Shown: piece by piece, positions 1-12,787 of the stretch
How positions within the stretch are numbered: the stretch's first letter is position 1
Layout of the letters: every line of letters starts with the position of its first letter
Source of the DNA: Serendipita indica DSM 11827
Taxonomy: Eukaryota; Basidiomycota; Agaricomycetes; Sebacinales; Serendipitaceae
Length of the DNA stretch: 64,000 bases
NCBI GenBank assembly: GCA_910890315.1
Contig: CAJVGD010000022.1
Span: forward strand, 186,001-250,000
Direction of reading: 5' to 3'
Translations under genes and position numbers: made by a program
The notes under the pieces: generated by a model
Database searches by the model: none
Told to the model about the DNA's origin: nothing
The model's input: only the letters and a program-made list of their open reading frames with translations

Positions 1-1
1 G

Positions 2-919
2 TCTTTGATCTTCGCACCCATAACTTCACTCATCGCCAACTCTCTTGATGTATCGTCGATTCAGGATATCACAGAAACAGCAAACGTTTACTTTCTCAGG
101 ATTCTGGAGGCGCCTGCTGATTTACGCTTCATGATGTACCCTTTATTTGCCAACGTCCGCATACTCTATCTTTCGCACTACTTCCCCCAGAGGTATTTGG
201 CCAAAGAGGTGATGTTGCCCAATCTTCGCTGTCTTATACTCGGAACGATTATGGCTAATAACGAGAGGGAACCGCATGTGAAAAGTTTATCCTCATGTTA
301 TTTCCCCAAACTCATCATGTTCGGTCTTTTAAGCTCACGCCACTGGAACTCAGTGTCCACGGATATTTTCGACTTTCTCTCCAACGGCGCCAAGACATTT
401 GAAGAAATCGAACTACATTTCCGGTTGGCTACTATGGCCGCACAGGGAGTAGACTGGTCACCCTTTGTTCGTCTCAGGTCACTGACACTCCCTAGTCTGT
501 CGTACCTCGCAGACGCTTTGCCTTCCCTCGCGCAGCGGTGGGAGTCCAAGCGCCCTAATGATGGTAAAGATACCTTTGATATCCCACGAGTTGCAATCAC
601 CCTGAGTCTGAACGCAACTAGCGACACCGCAGAACTAGTCGCACGAATCGAGCCTTACCGCTGGGTAATCTCACACATCTATACTCTTGAGTCATGGAAT
701 TATACCTCCGAGCGTCTTCTACGTGGTATACGTGATGCCGATAATCGAGATGCCAGTGACCCATTGCAGAATCTCCGCCGGCGCCTTCGCTCAAATGCAA
801 ACATCTTCTTCGATGTTATAGATAAGGTACCCCTGGTGGTTTTTGATAGCGATGGAAAGCCAGCGAGCTGTAATGAAGCAAAGGAGCTTCGAGTCTTGAC
901 CTCGGATATCTCTTGGTAG
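2..919 (+). CDS. F-box-like protein, C-terminal part (cut by window edge)
   Basis: The frame is already open at base 2 and runs to a TAG at 917-919, giving about 305 residues without the N-terminal F-box. It aligns by eye along its whole length with the downstream gene at 1636-2954: both share LPNLRC/LPNLQC, FPKL(I/T)MFG, a FLSN segment, VDWSPF/VNWSHF and a closing (V/L)FD.DGKPA.C(N/D)EA block. The family seems to be the lineage-specific F-box-like proteins of Rhizoctonia-type fungi, which carry an N-terminal F-box followed by a diverged leucine-rich region. A role as an SCF ubiquitin-ligase adaptor is inferred from the family only. No break is visible in the part present. Confidence 0.75.
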   Translation, partial: SLIFAPITSLIANSLDVSSIQDITETANVYFLRILEAPADLRFMMYPLFANVRILYLSHYFPQRYLAKEVMLPNLRCLILGTIMANNEREPHVKSLSSCYFPKLIMFGLLSSRHWNSVSTDIFDFLSNGAKTFEEIELHFRLATMAAQGVDWSPFVRLRSLTLPSLSYLADALPSLAQRWESKRPNDGKDTFDIPRVAITLSLNATSDTAELVARIEPYRWVISHIYTLESWNYTSERLLRGIRDADNRDASDPLQNLRRRLRSNANIFFDVIDKVPLVVFDSDGKPASCNEAKELRVLTSDISW

Positions 920-986
920 AGTTAAACACACCGTAAAATACAAAGATATCATGTTTTTTCTCCATAGTGTGCTCTTACTGTTGATA

Positions 987-1066
987 CTAGGACACGTGAG
1001 GCGAGAGGTAAGACCAGTGTGTAGTGTAACGAACCTAGGACACGCGAGGCGAGAGGTAAGACCAGT
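987..1066. repeat. 32-nt tandem direct repeat, two units
   Basis: A 32-nt unit beginning CTAGGACACG lies at 987-1018 and again at 1035-1066. The copies differ at a single base (T versus C in CACGTGAG/CACGCGAG) and are separated by 16 nt. The pair sits about 70 nt after the stop of the first F-box gene. Its function is unknown; it may be a minisatellite seed. Confidence 0.85.
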
Positions 1067-1635
1067 AAGGTCCAGCCATTGCGTCATGCGTCCCTAAATA
1101 CATTTAGTTACAAAGGGAAGCGATATCGTTGGCTAAGTCTATTTGTGAGCGCCAAGAGTCAAAGCGAAACCCTTTGACACCTATTTCAGGGATAAAATTG
1201 AGCGGGAAACAACGAGTTTTCGACATCCGACTGTATTCTTCGACCATGCTAAGGATGTATGAGTAGATGTAATGTATACCAAAATAATTACTTTGAAACG
1301 TACCAGCACAAAGGAAAGGCCTCTCAGCAGACCACCATGCAACTCCCGAATAGAGATGTGCTTTGCCTTTTCTCCATATCCCAACGACCGTGTGCGAGCC
1401 AGCCTCGACATCTCAAAAGATTAACATCCAGCGTAATTGACCAAAATTCCATTCTTCGTCGTGAAATCACTCGAGCGAAAGAGGACGATCATGCGCGTCT
1501 GCGAGCAATACAGGCATCACATAATATTACATATATGTGCCTTAGGAATAACTTGTACGTGCGATTGTGATACTGACACCTCTAATGCAAAGGTGGTGGT
1601 TACACTGACTCAATTACTGCAACTACGACACGAAG
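1067..1635. other. Intergenic stretch
   Basis: It lies between the repeat and the next F-box gene. Only short open frames are present and none shows family resemblance. It presumably holds the promoter of the gene starting at 1636. Confidence 0.5.
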
Positions 1636-2954
1636 ATGAGTTCTGGCGCGACTGACCGGGCTCCTCTTGAGATATGGGAAAGAATATTCGAGTTATATCT
1701 CGGACCGTCTCTTCTGGAGCCGGAAGAACAGAGCCTGAGAGGGTACCAGAACTTTTATCTGAAGATGCCACATTTTCGGCAAAAATATACCCAGAAGAGA
1801 GAGAAAGAGGCACTCTGCGCCTGGTATGCCACTCTTGGAAGGATTTGGCTGATACGTTGGGCGATAAGGTTGTGATCAGTCACCTTGACGAGCACGACTG
1901 GCCACCTTATCGTTCTAAAGAGAGTGCGAAATACCTTTCCTATCACAGAGTAGTGAGCACAGTTCTTGGCCGTAGGAGATACATTGTGCCATCCGGTCCG
2001 CTTAAAGTGGACGGCTCCCTCGTGCTTGCACCTATGACATCATTCCTCAGCGAGGAACTGGATGTATCAGCACTCCAAGACATCACCAAACCAAAAAACG
2101 TCTACTATCTCAATTTATCCGTGCCAACGGGACCGCATTGCATAACATACCCCTTATTCTATAACATTCGCGTGCTCCATCTGCACCGTTACTATCCCTA
2201 TCAGCATCCAGCTGAGCAGGGGACTTGTACATTGCCCAATCTTCAATGCTTCACGATTGGGAAGATGGTGCGAGATACCAGAGACGTACAAGGCCCCCTC
2301 ATAAAACGTCTATCAAATTTGCGCTTCCCCAAACTCACTATGTTTGGTGTTCGCACCGCGGATGACCTCCGAGTTACAGCATCAGAGGACCTATGCGAGT
2401 TTCTTTCCAATCACGCTGCGACGTTGGAAGAAATTGGAGTTCCTGCCGGAGCGTTTCCAACTGCTGCTGAACAGGTCAATTGGTCGCACTTTCCTCGTCT
2501 CAAATTGCTCATGGTCCCTGATCTGCCTGAGCTCGTCGACATCCTCCCCTCCCTTGCGATTGGATTGGAACGCAAAGAGCATAAAGGTGACACGAATGGG
2601 CTGGGTCCACCTTTATTCACTGTCATCTTATGTGAATCCACGAGTCAGGGAACCGCGGCGGAAATGGTCGCACGCCTGCAACCATACCACAGCGTATTGC
2701 AGCATATCAAGGTGCTTTGGTACGGATCATGGGCTGAAGCCTTGCAATTAGAACTTATTGAAAACAACGACAACCCGTGGGAGTTGCTGGAAGAGTTGGA
2801 AGCTCGCAAAGATGTGAGGTTCTTCCTTAGGGTTATAGATAATGTACCGCTTCTAGCGTTTGATTGTGATGGGAAACCAGCCAACTGCGACGAAGCAAAC
2901 GCACTTCGATCCTTGGTCTTTGGTACCCCCTTGATCGATGTCCTTTACGAATGA
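1636..2954 (+). CDS. F-box-like protein, one frameshift near 1800
   Basis: ATG at 1636 opens an F-box start (APLEIWERIFELYLGPSLLEP) like that of the paralogs at 17849 and 19255. After about 55 residues the reading continues in another frame, with LRLVCHSWKDLAD, then SHLDEHDWPPYRS, to TGA at 2952-2954. The switch lies around 1795-1805 and equals one missing base; restoring phase would give about 439 residues, matching the 436-residue paralog at 17849. No intron consensus explains the shift. Downstream motifs (LPNLQC, FPKLTMFG, FDCDGKPANCDEA) are intact, so the change is either recent or a sequence error. The predicted role is a substrate adaptor of an SCF ligase (family inference). Confidence 0.75.
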
Positions 2955-3176
2955 AATACAAAAGCTTTGTGTTCACATTGCCATCCCCTACACGCTATAT
3001 CGAAAACGAGATTGGATTCTTCGACTAAGCTAGCGATGTATGGATGTACATATCGATACGATTACCTCAAAACGAAGCAAACAGCAAACCATCTATAGCA
3101 TGACGACAAAGTGCCGTCGTATAGATACCCATTTTGGTCCCTCCCCCGCAACGCGACGGGGACGAACGGCTCATCT

Positions 3177-4868
3177 CTAAAGGTCAACGCGCGGCGCAAG
3201 CGAACCGATGTCTACCCAGTTCCACTCCTCGCCATAGAACCACCAGAGCGCAAAGAGGATAATCATACCCGTCACCGCGAACAATGCAATCGTTGCGCCA
3301 ATGACAAAGGCGTACAACTGCCATGGTACGACGTTATCCACATGCGGATCAGGGATAGCCCGAACAGCCTCTTCGCCTCGCTCACGACGAACCTTTTCCC
3401 TTTCGAGCTCTTGGTACCGTTTGACGATTTGCGATCGTGGGTCCGCGGCGTTGTATTCAATCGTCTTGGACTCTTTTGTAAAGGAGACAAAGGTCGGGTA
3501 GTGGTGTTCGACCCAGGTTTCGATTTTGCCGCACATGACGCAGAGGGCGAGGTAATTTGGGTCCGCAACGACGGCTTTGCGGTGGATTTTGCGTGCATAG
3601 TCTCGGAAGGCATAGGAGACGGCCATAGGGTTGGTCGAGGTCATGATCAGCTGGTCGGGTGTTAGTACAAAACGGCGCCAAGAAGCTGAGAAGAACGCAC
3701 TCGGACGGCTTCACCCTTGCGAATCTTGACATTTCGTTGGAAGACGGCCGGGTTCATAAAGCACAGCTCGAGCGTGGCAATGGCCATGACGGCCGGGATG
3801 GCGCAAAAGTTGAAGACGGTCTGGTTGCGAAGGAGGACGAGGTAATCGAGTGCGTCGACGCAGTGGCTGAGAGCGTTTAGCGTCATATGGCTGAGTGCCC
3901 AAAGGGCCTTGTCGCCGGCCTCGGGGGCATACATTTCCTCTGGTCGTTTAAACCCATAGGCGCCCCATATCTCCTGTGGCCAAAAATATCTTCGCTCGTC
4001 GGCATCTTCGCGGAAGTCGCGCAGGATGTTGGTCTTTTGGAGGAGGAGACCCATCGAGTTGGACAGCACGAGTTGGTCGGCGATCCATTCGCGCTCTTTG
4101 CCTGTTGCGGCGAAGAGACGAGAGAGACCCTCACCGACGAGACCGGCGACGTAGTGGCAGTAGAGGTCGTATTCGGCAATGGTGGTGAGGTAAGGGACAG
4201 TCTTCGAGGTGGCGGCACGGTGGGCAAAGTCGGCCATACCCGTCTCCATCTTGAGGGTAATGTCGGTGATGACTTCCCGGCATCTGTAAACGTCGTTAAT
4301 ACAGATTACGAGCGTGCGGTGTGCACGTACAGAGGGTCCAGGTGGCCCATTTCGGTGATGACATTGTCAAATTCGACAAGAAGTTGTCGGTCCTTTTCAA
4401 AGGGTCCACAGCCGTCAAATGTCCATCCCTCGACGCTGAGTTTGGAGTGGAATGTCCGGAGGATGGGTTGCTTAATTTCGTCCGAAAGTGTCATGTCGTC
4501 TTCAATCGTATCGAGACCACGTAGAACAAGATAAAATAGACAAATCTAGATTGACATGCTCGTTAGCGAGAGGAGTGTGGAGAGAAAGGCAGCAAGCGGG
4601 GATAGCACGGGGAAAATGCTGGCAATGTCGAACATACCACGCGGGCAAGGTCACCGTCGAGCTCTTTAATGACAGCTGAAAAGGAGCGAGAGGTCTTGTC
4701 GAGGAATTCCCAGCATTTTTTCATCGAGTCGCGGTCATAGCCGCTCGTCTTGAACTCTTTTGGGTTTGTAATGTCGCGGCTGGGTTCATGAAAGAGCCAG
4801 TACTGAGCGAGGACAATAAACTCGGTTGGATGGGTAAAGAGGAGCTGGAGAGACTGGAGCTTGCCCAT
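3177..4868 (-). CDS. ERG9: Squalene synthase (farnesyl-diphosphate farnesyltransferase)
   Basis: The enzyme condenses two farnesyl diphosphates into squalene at the ER membrane, the first committed step to ergosterol. Exons on the minus strand are 4638-4868, 4331-4545, 3701-4283 and 3177-3650, with GT-AG introns of 92, 47 and 50 nt, all in phase, giving 500 residues. The first Asp-rich motif DTIEDD is at about 89-94 and the second, DFRED, at about 238-242, preceded by SNSMGLLLQKTN and followed by RRYFWP. A hydrophobic tail at about 455-482 is the ER anchor. I chose the start MGKLQSLQ because fungal Erg9 proteins begin MGKL; an upstream in-frame stretch would add 27 residues. It is divergent from the CCCH gene. 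It looks intact. Confidence 0.95.
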
Positions 4869-5954
4869 GGCGAATGTGGGAGGGTCCAACGTTTGAAAAT
4901 GGTTCGACTTTAGCGTTACGTCCGGTCGGGTCATATTTGCTATTGGCATTGTTATATTGTTATATTGTTATACCGAATAGTATTGTTATCGGGGGAAATG
5001 TACAGCCAGTCTATCCCCCCGAGTAAATGTGATCATACGGCGGGGGTTTCGACATTGCAGAGACAAGGCGTCAGACTGTCTATGAGCTATTAATACAATG
5101 TAAAACATCATACTCTATCCACATTTCGCTGTTCATGTTACCCCCGAGTGGTGCACAAAACCTGGCGTCTTAGGGCTCATCTCGTTGAGCGTCCAAACGT
5201 CTATAATCTGCGTTTATCTACTCTCTATTCGTCTCAAAGGTACTCTATACAGACGACTAGTCACGTAGAAACATCGGCAGATAGCCTCGGAGCAGTCAAC
5301 CAACTCGCTCAAAGGATTTGCTTCACGCTCATCTCGCCTGGTGCGCCGTTTACAAGGTATACACGCGCTATATTCGCTAATGATTCTATTCTTTATTCAT
5401 CTTTGCAGAATTGCAACTGGTCCCGACCAGGAGCCAGCATACAGACACCATTTCACGTCTTGGCTCCCGCCTCACCAATCCATACACATCCAGTAAGTAT
5501 ACCTACCGAATGGATTTCGATAATACTCTCATTTTGCAATGCCAATCTGTCCAATTCTCATGTCTGACAGCGACTTTCTCCGAGTCCGTTTGCTATACTA
5601 GCTCTTTGCCACTTCCATTTCGTAAATTCATTGCAATCCACCCTCTGGACCATATTATCCACTGCTTCTTTCTTTTGGTAGAGGGCAAAGGAGTACCGGA
5701 GCAAGTACTGACGTTTCACTTAGCAACTCTTGTCTCTCGGCGATACCTTTGAGCGAGACAGAAGAGGCTACAGATAACTATACAATCTTGCAAATCTATT
5801 CCCATCGTCAGTACAGTCGTTACTGCGATTCAGACAGACTGTCTCATACCATTTCCATAGTCACGACGCGTCACGAAACACACTAGCACCGATAATCTGG
5901 CGTATATCATTCTCTCAGCTCGAGTAATCATCTCTGGCAAAGCGGTTTATCCGC
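4869..5954. other. Divergent promoter region between ERG9 and the CCCH gene
   Basis: About 1.1 kb separates the two divergent start codons. An 8-nt unit GTTATATT is repeated 2.7 times at 4951-4972, just upstream of ERG9. The rest is pyrimidine-rich with TCTC/CATC runs, typical of fungal 5' leaders. Open frames at 5148-5752 look like chance: no domain and no splice logic. Confidence 0.55.
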
Positions 5955-8900
5955 ATGCAGCAACCGCCCTCGCCACAATTGCCACCATGGGACCCAACAA
6001 ACGACGCGCTCTTGCTCGCCAGCGCTAGTACAGCACTTAGCTTTACATCTTACGCCGACATGGCACGTCGTGTCGCGTCAGATCAGAGCAAAGCGGCCAC
6101 AGCCCTCACAGAATCGGAATCTCAACCCGCCGCCCCCATCACGTATGCGGTCCCCGAGGAGGAAGAACAAACCGGGTCAGCTACCTTGCGAACGATGTCG
6201 TCGCGTTCGGCCCCGACGCTACAGGCATCCCTGTCGGCGCCCTACTCGTCTGATTCGTCCAAACTGGCGACAGCCGCGGCGGCAGCGTGGTATCTGAGTC
6301 AGAGCGAACCAAGCTTGGTCATGGACGCGTACAGTCCGCTCTTTTTTGACGACTCGTTTTCGTTTGCTTCACGACATAGGAGATCAGACGGTGAGATTGT
6401 CTTGTTCGCGTCAGCTCTCGAGCTGGAGCACAGGAAAAATGCTCGTCGACGGAATACGGTTCACGTAGACTTTCCTGTGACGAGTGGCAACGTGTCGATT
6501 ACGACGGACATCAAGGACGACGAGCCAGTGCTGCTAATCGATGGGGATGGGAATAGATCCGATAGCGAGAGTGGAGAGGATGTGGGAGACTCTAGTCTAG
6601 ATACCTTGCGGTTAGAGGATGCGAGCGAGGAACGCGAGGAAGTGCGGATAGTTGAAGACGACGAAACGGCATCGCCACGAGGACGTACTCGAATTCGTCC
6701 TCTTCAGATAGTCTCCTCTTCACTACCAACCAGCCCAAATCGACCAAAAGTCACCAAGGGTCTGACAGCTCCGCTGCGTGAGTGACTTGTTCGCTCTCAA
6801 GCAATTCACTGACCGTCTTCTTTCTAGATCTCGCATGTCTTGCTCATTGCTCCACATCAGTCTCGGAGACGCCGACGAACACCCCGAAAGCTCCTCGCGT
6901 CTGCCCGCACGGTCAGCGCTGTCCCTATGCCCGTCTCACCCCTCCACCTATACTTGCACCTGCACCCTCCAAGACTCTCAAAAAGTCAGACTCAGCAGCG
7001 AAACGAATTGCATACGCTACCCGTCGTCTACGAGGACCGCCACAAGCCGAAGACCTCTTTCTCGCTGCACGTCCACCGCCACCGAAGCTATCAGCCCGAC
7101 TTGCGAATATCAATAGCTTTGACGAGGCTATTCATCCGTTTTCGACGAGTCCTATTCTAGGGGGTGCAGAGTCTAAGACTATGAACGAAATGGAGACGAG
7201 TGAAGATCGACGCGAGGCCTCGCAGATGCCGGAGATACAGGCACCTCGGCCATTGCCTGCGTTGGGATTGCGAGCCGGGGAAGATGGATGGAAGTCGTCT
7301 ACAAACGCCAACGAGTCGGATTGGATTCCGGTGAGCAACGCTAGGAGGAGCCCGTCGACAATCTACTCCTCTCGCGCCAAGCACACCTTGCCATCACCCC
7401 AAATCAGTGAAATAGTTGGTGTTTCTACGCTACAACCCACGGATGTACCCAAGCCAAAGCCAACTGTCCCCCTTCAGCCGCCCGAGTTACTCCAACTCTC
7501 CTCGCATCCACTCATCCCGAACATTGACCATTTGGTGACGCGAAAGACGGGGAGATATTCACGTGCGGGCCACCGTTCGCGTGGATCCGAGTCATCCGAT
7601 GTGAGCGTCGAGTCGATTGTGCTCGGGAGCGAAAAGGCCAAGAAGCGAAGAGGGAGTTTGGCGGGCAAGTATGCCGTTTCAAGTATTCCGCCTTTTAGGA
7701 ATACGAGAAGTGTTACGCCGAATGCCGGTGTCCATGGCTCAGAATCCAAATCCCTGGAGGAGAAACCGGCTTCAGTCGTCAAGAGCCGGCCCGTGGAACC
7801 TGCTCAGCCGCGAGAACAGCCCAAGGACAAGCTGGAGAAGAGGTCGTCGAGCAATATCCTGGAACAACTCATTGGTGCTGCATCGGTACCTGCGCCTGTG
7901 CCAAAGCGAGATCGAACGCGTGAAAAGTCATCAGACCGGAAATCAAAGCCTCAACGCAGTGGTCCAAAAGCCCAAACTGGGCACGCGTTGCCTCCGAGGC
8001 GCTCGCTCTTTGGCCATGCCCTTGGGTATGCATTAGGCACTGGTCCTCCAGTACGAGACCAAACTAGCGCTATAGATGCTGTGGACCTGGTCACAAAGGA
8101 CATGGAGAAGCCAGCAGTAGACGTGGCTCCGGCAGTCGAGCAGCAGGTTCTCAAGTCGACGGAGAAGCAAGCAGAACCAGTGACCGTGTTCAATGGCGTA
8201 ACTTCGACTATATCAGTCCTCGACATGATTCAAGCCCAAGCGCCGCCGTCGCAAATGACCGAAACAACTCCTTCGCCTATTTCTGTCATGAATCCGTCGA
8301 ATCCACCTGCTATTCACAAGTCCACGCATAGTACCTCGTCCACATCCAGCGCTGTTCCAGTAGAATCTGCGAGCACTGGTGAACCTATTCTCAACGAAAA
8401 AGGAAGGTTGACGCGTGAACATATGGAGTCGCTGGACAATGACGAGCTCCTTCGACAACGTACCATGGAGATTAAACAAATCCTTGCGTTCCAGAAATCG
8501 CTCGAGATCAAGCGCGAAACGCTCATTCGGAAGTTGCTCTCGGCGGAGCCCCTCTCTGTGCACGACGGCCCCGAGTTTGCACGACTTGGTGACTTGCCGC
8601 TCACTGGCGAGCAAAACCGCGTTGTTTTGGAGGACGAGATTGATCTCGCGGAGCGGACGCTCGAAGTCGTTCGATGGGAGATTGCTCAATTCGGTGGCAT
8701 CGTTGGCTCGCATATCGACTGGAAAGAGTGCCGCACATCTGAGGCATTATCGGTCAAGAAAAAGGAGCCCTGGGAGTACCGGTCCGAGTATCAAGGGGTC
8801 CCTAGGCCGACGCATGTGGTCATCAAGTGGGATGTCGGCAAGGAGGCGCCGAGTGTGCGAGATACGCGGGTGAAGAAGCCGCAGCTGTACGAGGCAGTCG

Positions 8901-11900
8901 ACCCTTCATCCTTGGTACTACCTGAACCCTCCGCCTCCGCGCCAGCGGCGAATGAAGAGGCGGACAGGGCGTCGAGTGCAAAGGGACACGACCCTCCGAT
9001 TCTCGACGAGACGCACGGTGGTGCTATGGCACGTCTTTTCGACAAGACGCCGCTAGCAATGGAGACCGTCAAGCCCAAAAAGCCTAAAAAGGTTGACGGC
9101 AAGGCCTCAAAATCCTCCTCCAGGGCGGCTCGAATGGCAGAATTTGATTTTGGTCCACCTCCTGTCCACACGTCTTCTCTTTTGTCTTCTATCAAAGGCA
9201 TACGCCAGGATCTTTTGCCCAAGATCACTCCGGTGCCCGAGTCGTCGCCCAAGGATGCGGCATCCTCCAGTGTTGAGACGTTTGTCATCAAGCGTAAGGC
9301 GAAGGGGTTCGGTACGGATCTAGATCTGCTCCTTGGCGAACGACCAAAGCAATCAAAGGGCAAGGTATGTATTCGTACATCCATCTACAAGGAAGCAGAA
9401 TCACCAACTCATGAGCAGGAGCCCAAATCCTCCCAACAACTCGATTCATTCGCCTTGTTTGGGCAGCGGGAAAAGGCAAAGGTACTCGTCCTGGATAATC
9501 GGTAGACAGCTTCTAACATCTTTCCAGAATGTTCAATCGATCGAAGAAGCCGTCATGGACAAGAAGACAGATTCAGAGATGGCTCCAGCTGTAGTATGCC
9601 TCTTTCGCGCAACCCGGGCGGAGTCTGACATCTCACAGTTTGACCTCGCTCCTCCCATACCCGTCATGGTCGCTCCCCTTCCCGACCCAGTTCAAGCTGA
9701 TGTCCAGAGAATTCACGATATTCCTGCTCCGAGTGATATCGCTTCTACACTCAAGCGTCCGTTGTCCGCGATTGCAACCGTGCCAACGCCCCCCAAGGAA
9801 GGTTTGACAGAGGTACCATCTCCAAAGTCTCGACAACGACGACGTGTTAGCATGTCAACGGCGCTACCCGGAGAAGAAGCGAGTATGCAGACGATGCAAC
9901 ATCTCGCATTCGACAGTAGTGACGATGCGGGAGATGCCGATGATAGCCGAGACTATGTCAGCGCAGAAGAGTATCTAAATGATGACAGGGATGGAGAGTA
10001 CTCACAGGACAATCCTGGCAAGGAGGCAAGCTCGCAGTTGAAAGAATTGACGCCTCAGCGGCCAATCCTTCAGCGGAAGCGCTCAACGACCTTAACGGAT
10101 CTTCCATCAACCCGCCAACAAGGCGATACGACAGGATCCACCGGCGACATCTTCTCCACACCAGACCGACTGAAGAAAGGGGAGACATCTGAAGGTCTGA
10201 CAGGTACGCCAGATACCTGCATGCGACATTCTCCTGACTTGACTGCCCACAAAGGCCGCGACTCGGAACCTCGCAATATTGAGCGGAGTCCTAGCCCAAC
10301 GCTCGCACGCTTTCCCTCAATTGCGGATCCTCCGCTGCTGCATCAAGGCGGGACTTCATCTCGGTACGAGAACCAAGAAGACTCCCAACACCCGTCTTTC
10401 AGTTCGCCGTATCATATTGTCACGCGCTCAGCGAATACGATTGACGAGGTTGGGAACGTGATCAATTACGCAACGGCTCGCGTGATGAGCGGAGGTATCA
10501 AGATAGGTAGCGTCTTGCCAAGAGGCGCTAATGGAACCATCGTGGAGGAAGACGAGGACATTCCAGAGGCCATGGATGAGTTCGAAACCGGAGAGACCCT
10601 CCCGCCCATTGTTGCACCGACAACGCTCCTAGTGCAACCTACGCAAGCTCCTCTAGACCCCGCGATGCCTCTTCAAGTTTATTCAACGTCAACGGCCCCA
10701 GGGGTGGTCACGAGTCCAGCGTCAACCTCTCAACCTCTCCCATATCCACCTACCCCAGTGAGCTTTACCGGAGGTCTCCTTCCATCCACATCTGTACAGC
10801 TTCCCCCTCCCAAAGTGTCTGTTGCTGGTCAAAAAGGCGGACCTGTGGAGTACTGTGGCGATTTCCGTACGACTGGCCACTGTAGGTTTGGTGCCAGATG
10901 CCGCTACTCCCATGATATCGAGCCAAATGTGAAGAAGCCAGGCCAGGCGGCAGTCACACGATATCGTCCGATTCTGCGCTCGGATCCTTCGACACACCCT
11001 CCGAATACCGAACAACCGGATATGATGCCAGTTTGTCCTCCAGGCTATCAGTTATCCAACATCTTTCCACAAATGCATCATATTCCGGGTGTACCACTGG
11101 CGCATCAACCACCTGTTCCGTACACGGTTGCTTCGCCAATGGAAATCGCTCATCCGCGAACTGCCCCGGCGGCCACACTCGCTGCTGCACAGGGTCGCAT
11201 GATGGAGGACGAGGACAAAGCAAACAAGATTCTGCGGAGCGTCGGTATCACGCCCAGGATGTTTGACTCACAGCAGCCCATGGCCAAGGTCATGGCCGAC
11301 GGGGAGATTCTGTACGATATGACGTCGATGCGCACCAGGAATCCGTCTTCGGACCGCGCCAAGTATGCTGAACAGAAGAAGGCAGATCAGCGAATCACGG
11401 CTGAGCAGCTGAGAGCGCACATATCCCGTACCAGCCATCAAAGTGATGAAGACAGTGAACAGCGCCCTCTACCAGCCACTACTAATGTGCCAGACGACGA
11501 ATCCATCTGGAAGGTCTCTCAGGATCGCCAACCGGGTCCGTCAATGCAAGCTGCCCCGCCAGCGACCATCGACCCGCGTTCGAAACCGCGTCCGACTCGC
11601 GACATTCAACGAGTCGAACGGCAGACATATTCACCAATGCAACCGCCTCCGTCATACTCCCCGGTTAGCCAGCTCCATTACAACCAGGTTCAATCTTATC
11701 AGTCCACACCATCTCCGCATGGACATTACGGGGCTGCTCAGTTTCCGCTTCCTCAGCAGAGACAACATACACCCGTTTACTCTCACTCGCGTTCCCATTC
11801 CGGATCAGACGCGCGAAGAGCATCGTCGGCATCCTCTTCGATGCACTCGACAGTAGCAGAGAGCCCCCAGGTGTCGGTACCTCAAGAATACCTACAAGCG

Positions 11901-12221
11901 TTGATTGTTGCGGCCCAGCAGGGCGCGGCCAGTGGTTCCCACCAGACCCAAACTCCCCCGGTCGTGCCTTATCCATCGGGCCCGCCTCCCTATGGAATTG
12001 CCGGAGTGCAAGCTCACTCGATGCAGCCTCCAAGAATGCCGATGCAGACACCCGGATATCCAGCGCCAGCAAACCCTGCGTATACTGGCCACGGTCACCA
12101 AAATCTACACGGGCAGCATCCCCAGCCGCATAATTATACAGCGCAGCACTACCAACAACAACAGTATCCGTATGCCCCGTACCCTGTGAGCTTTTCCGCA
12201 GACTCGACAGGCACTTCCTAA
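5955..12221 (+). CDS. Very long low-complexity protein with C-terminal-half CCCH zinc finger
   Basis: Exons 5955-6777, 6828-9364, 9419-9481 and 9528-12221 join in phase into about 2,038 residues; a possible further 45-nt intron at 9594-9638 would trim 15. The first intron (GTGAGT...TCTAG) is certain because both frames close there. The two in-phase introns near 9.4 kb tie together what could look like two genes. One CCCH finger, C-x8-C-x5-C-x3-H, is encoded at about 10850-10911. Elsewhere the protein is Ser/Pro/Gln-rich and probably disordered, with one charged stretch at about 8400-8850. Such fingers usually bind RNA, so post-transcriptional regulation is a guess. If the junctions near 9.4 kb are wrong, this is two adjacent genes. 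Confidence 0.7.
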
Positions 12222-12787
12222 CGTCTCTTGTCAGCAATCTCGCCCATTCTAGTTGAATCTATGCCCATATGCAAATCTAAGCGCCTTTATTCACTCTTCA
12301 ATGTAGATACTCGACAAGGACACTGGTGTGCAATCACGAGCCGACTGCGTGATAGCACCCGACAAAAGTAGCATTTTAGCGTGCTAGACGCACGTTTGTT
12401 CATCTATACATCATCTAAACCCCCACTCCCATCTCCCTCTTGGTACCAGCACCTCCCGGGGCCAGTGCGATGCGCCCGGCGTGTTGGTCATCGACCAGAG
12501 TTGCATGTTGTCTCATCTCCGTTCTTGCATCTGATGACCCCACTTTCTTGACTCTCACCATTTGTATCCTTGTTCCGCACCTGCTGTGCAAAAGCCCGCA
12601 CTTGTCATATATACCTTGTTTGCCAGACCTGCTGCAATGAAAGCGATAATGAATTCCAGCGCTTGTGAGCTACGAATAGTCTACAGATAGAAAGCGATTA
12701 ATAAGCGAGCGATAGCATGTATACAGATATATCCGTCAGATGGTCTACCGAAGAAAGAGAAATAATGCAAAGTGGTCGTAACGGAGG
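12222..12787. other. Intergenic stretch
   Basis: This is the 3' region shared by the convergent CCCH gene (+) and the small minus-strand gene at 12788-13273. I see no coding signal or repeat. Confidence 0.5.

Noticed and set aside
5148-5752. Two overlapping plus-strand open frames between ERG9 and the CCCH gene
   Set aside because: No ATG-led conserved product, no domain, and the region behaves like a shared promoter and leader.
9594-9638. Fourth intron in the CCCH gene (GTATGC...CACAG, 45 nt)
   Set aside because: Possible, but it is in frame either way, so I kept the longer reading as default.
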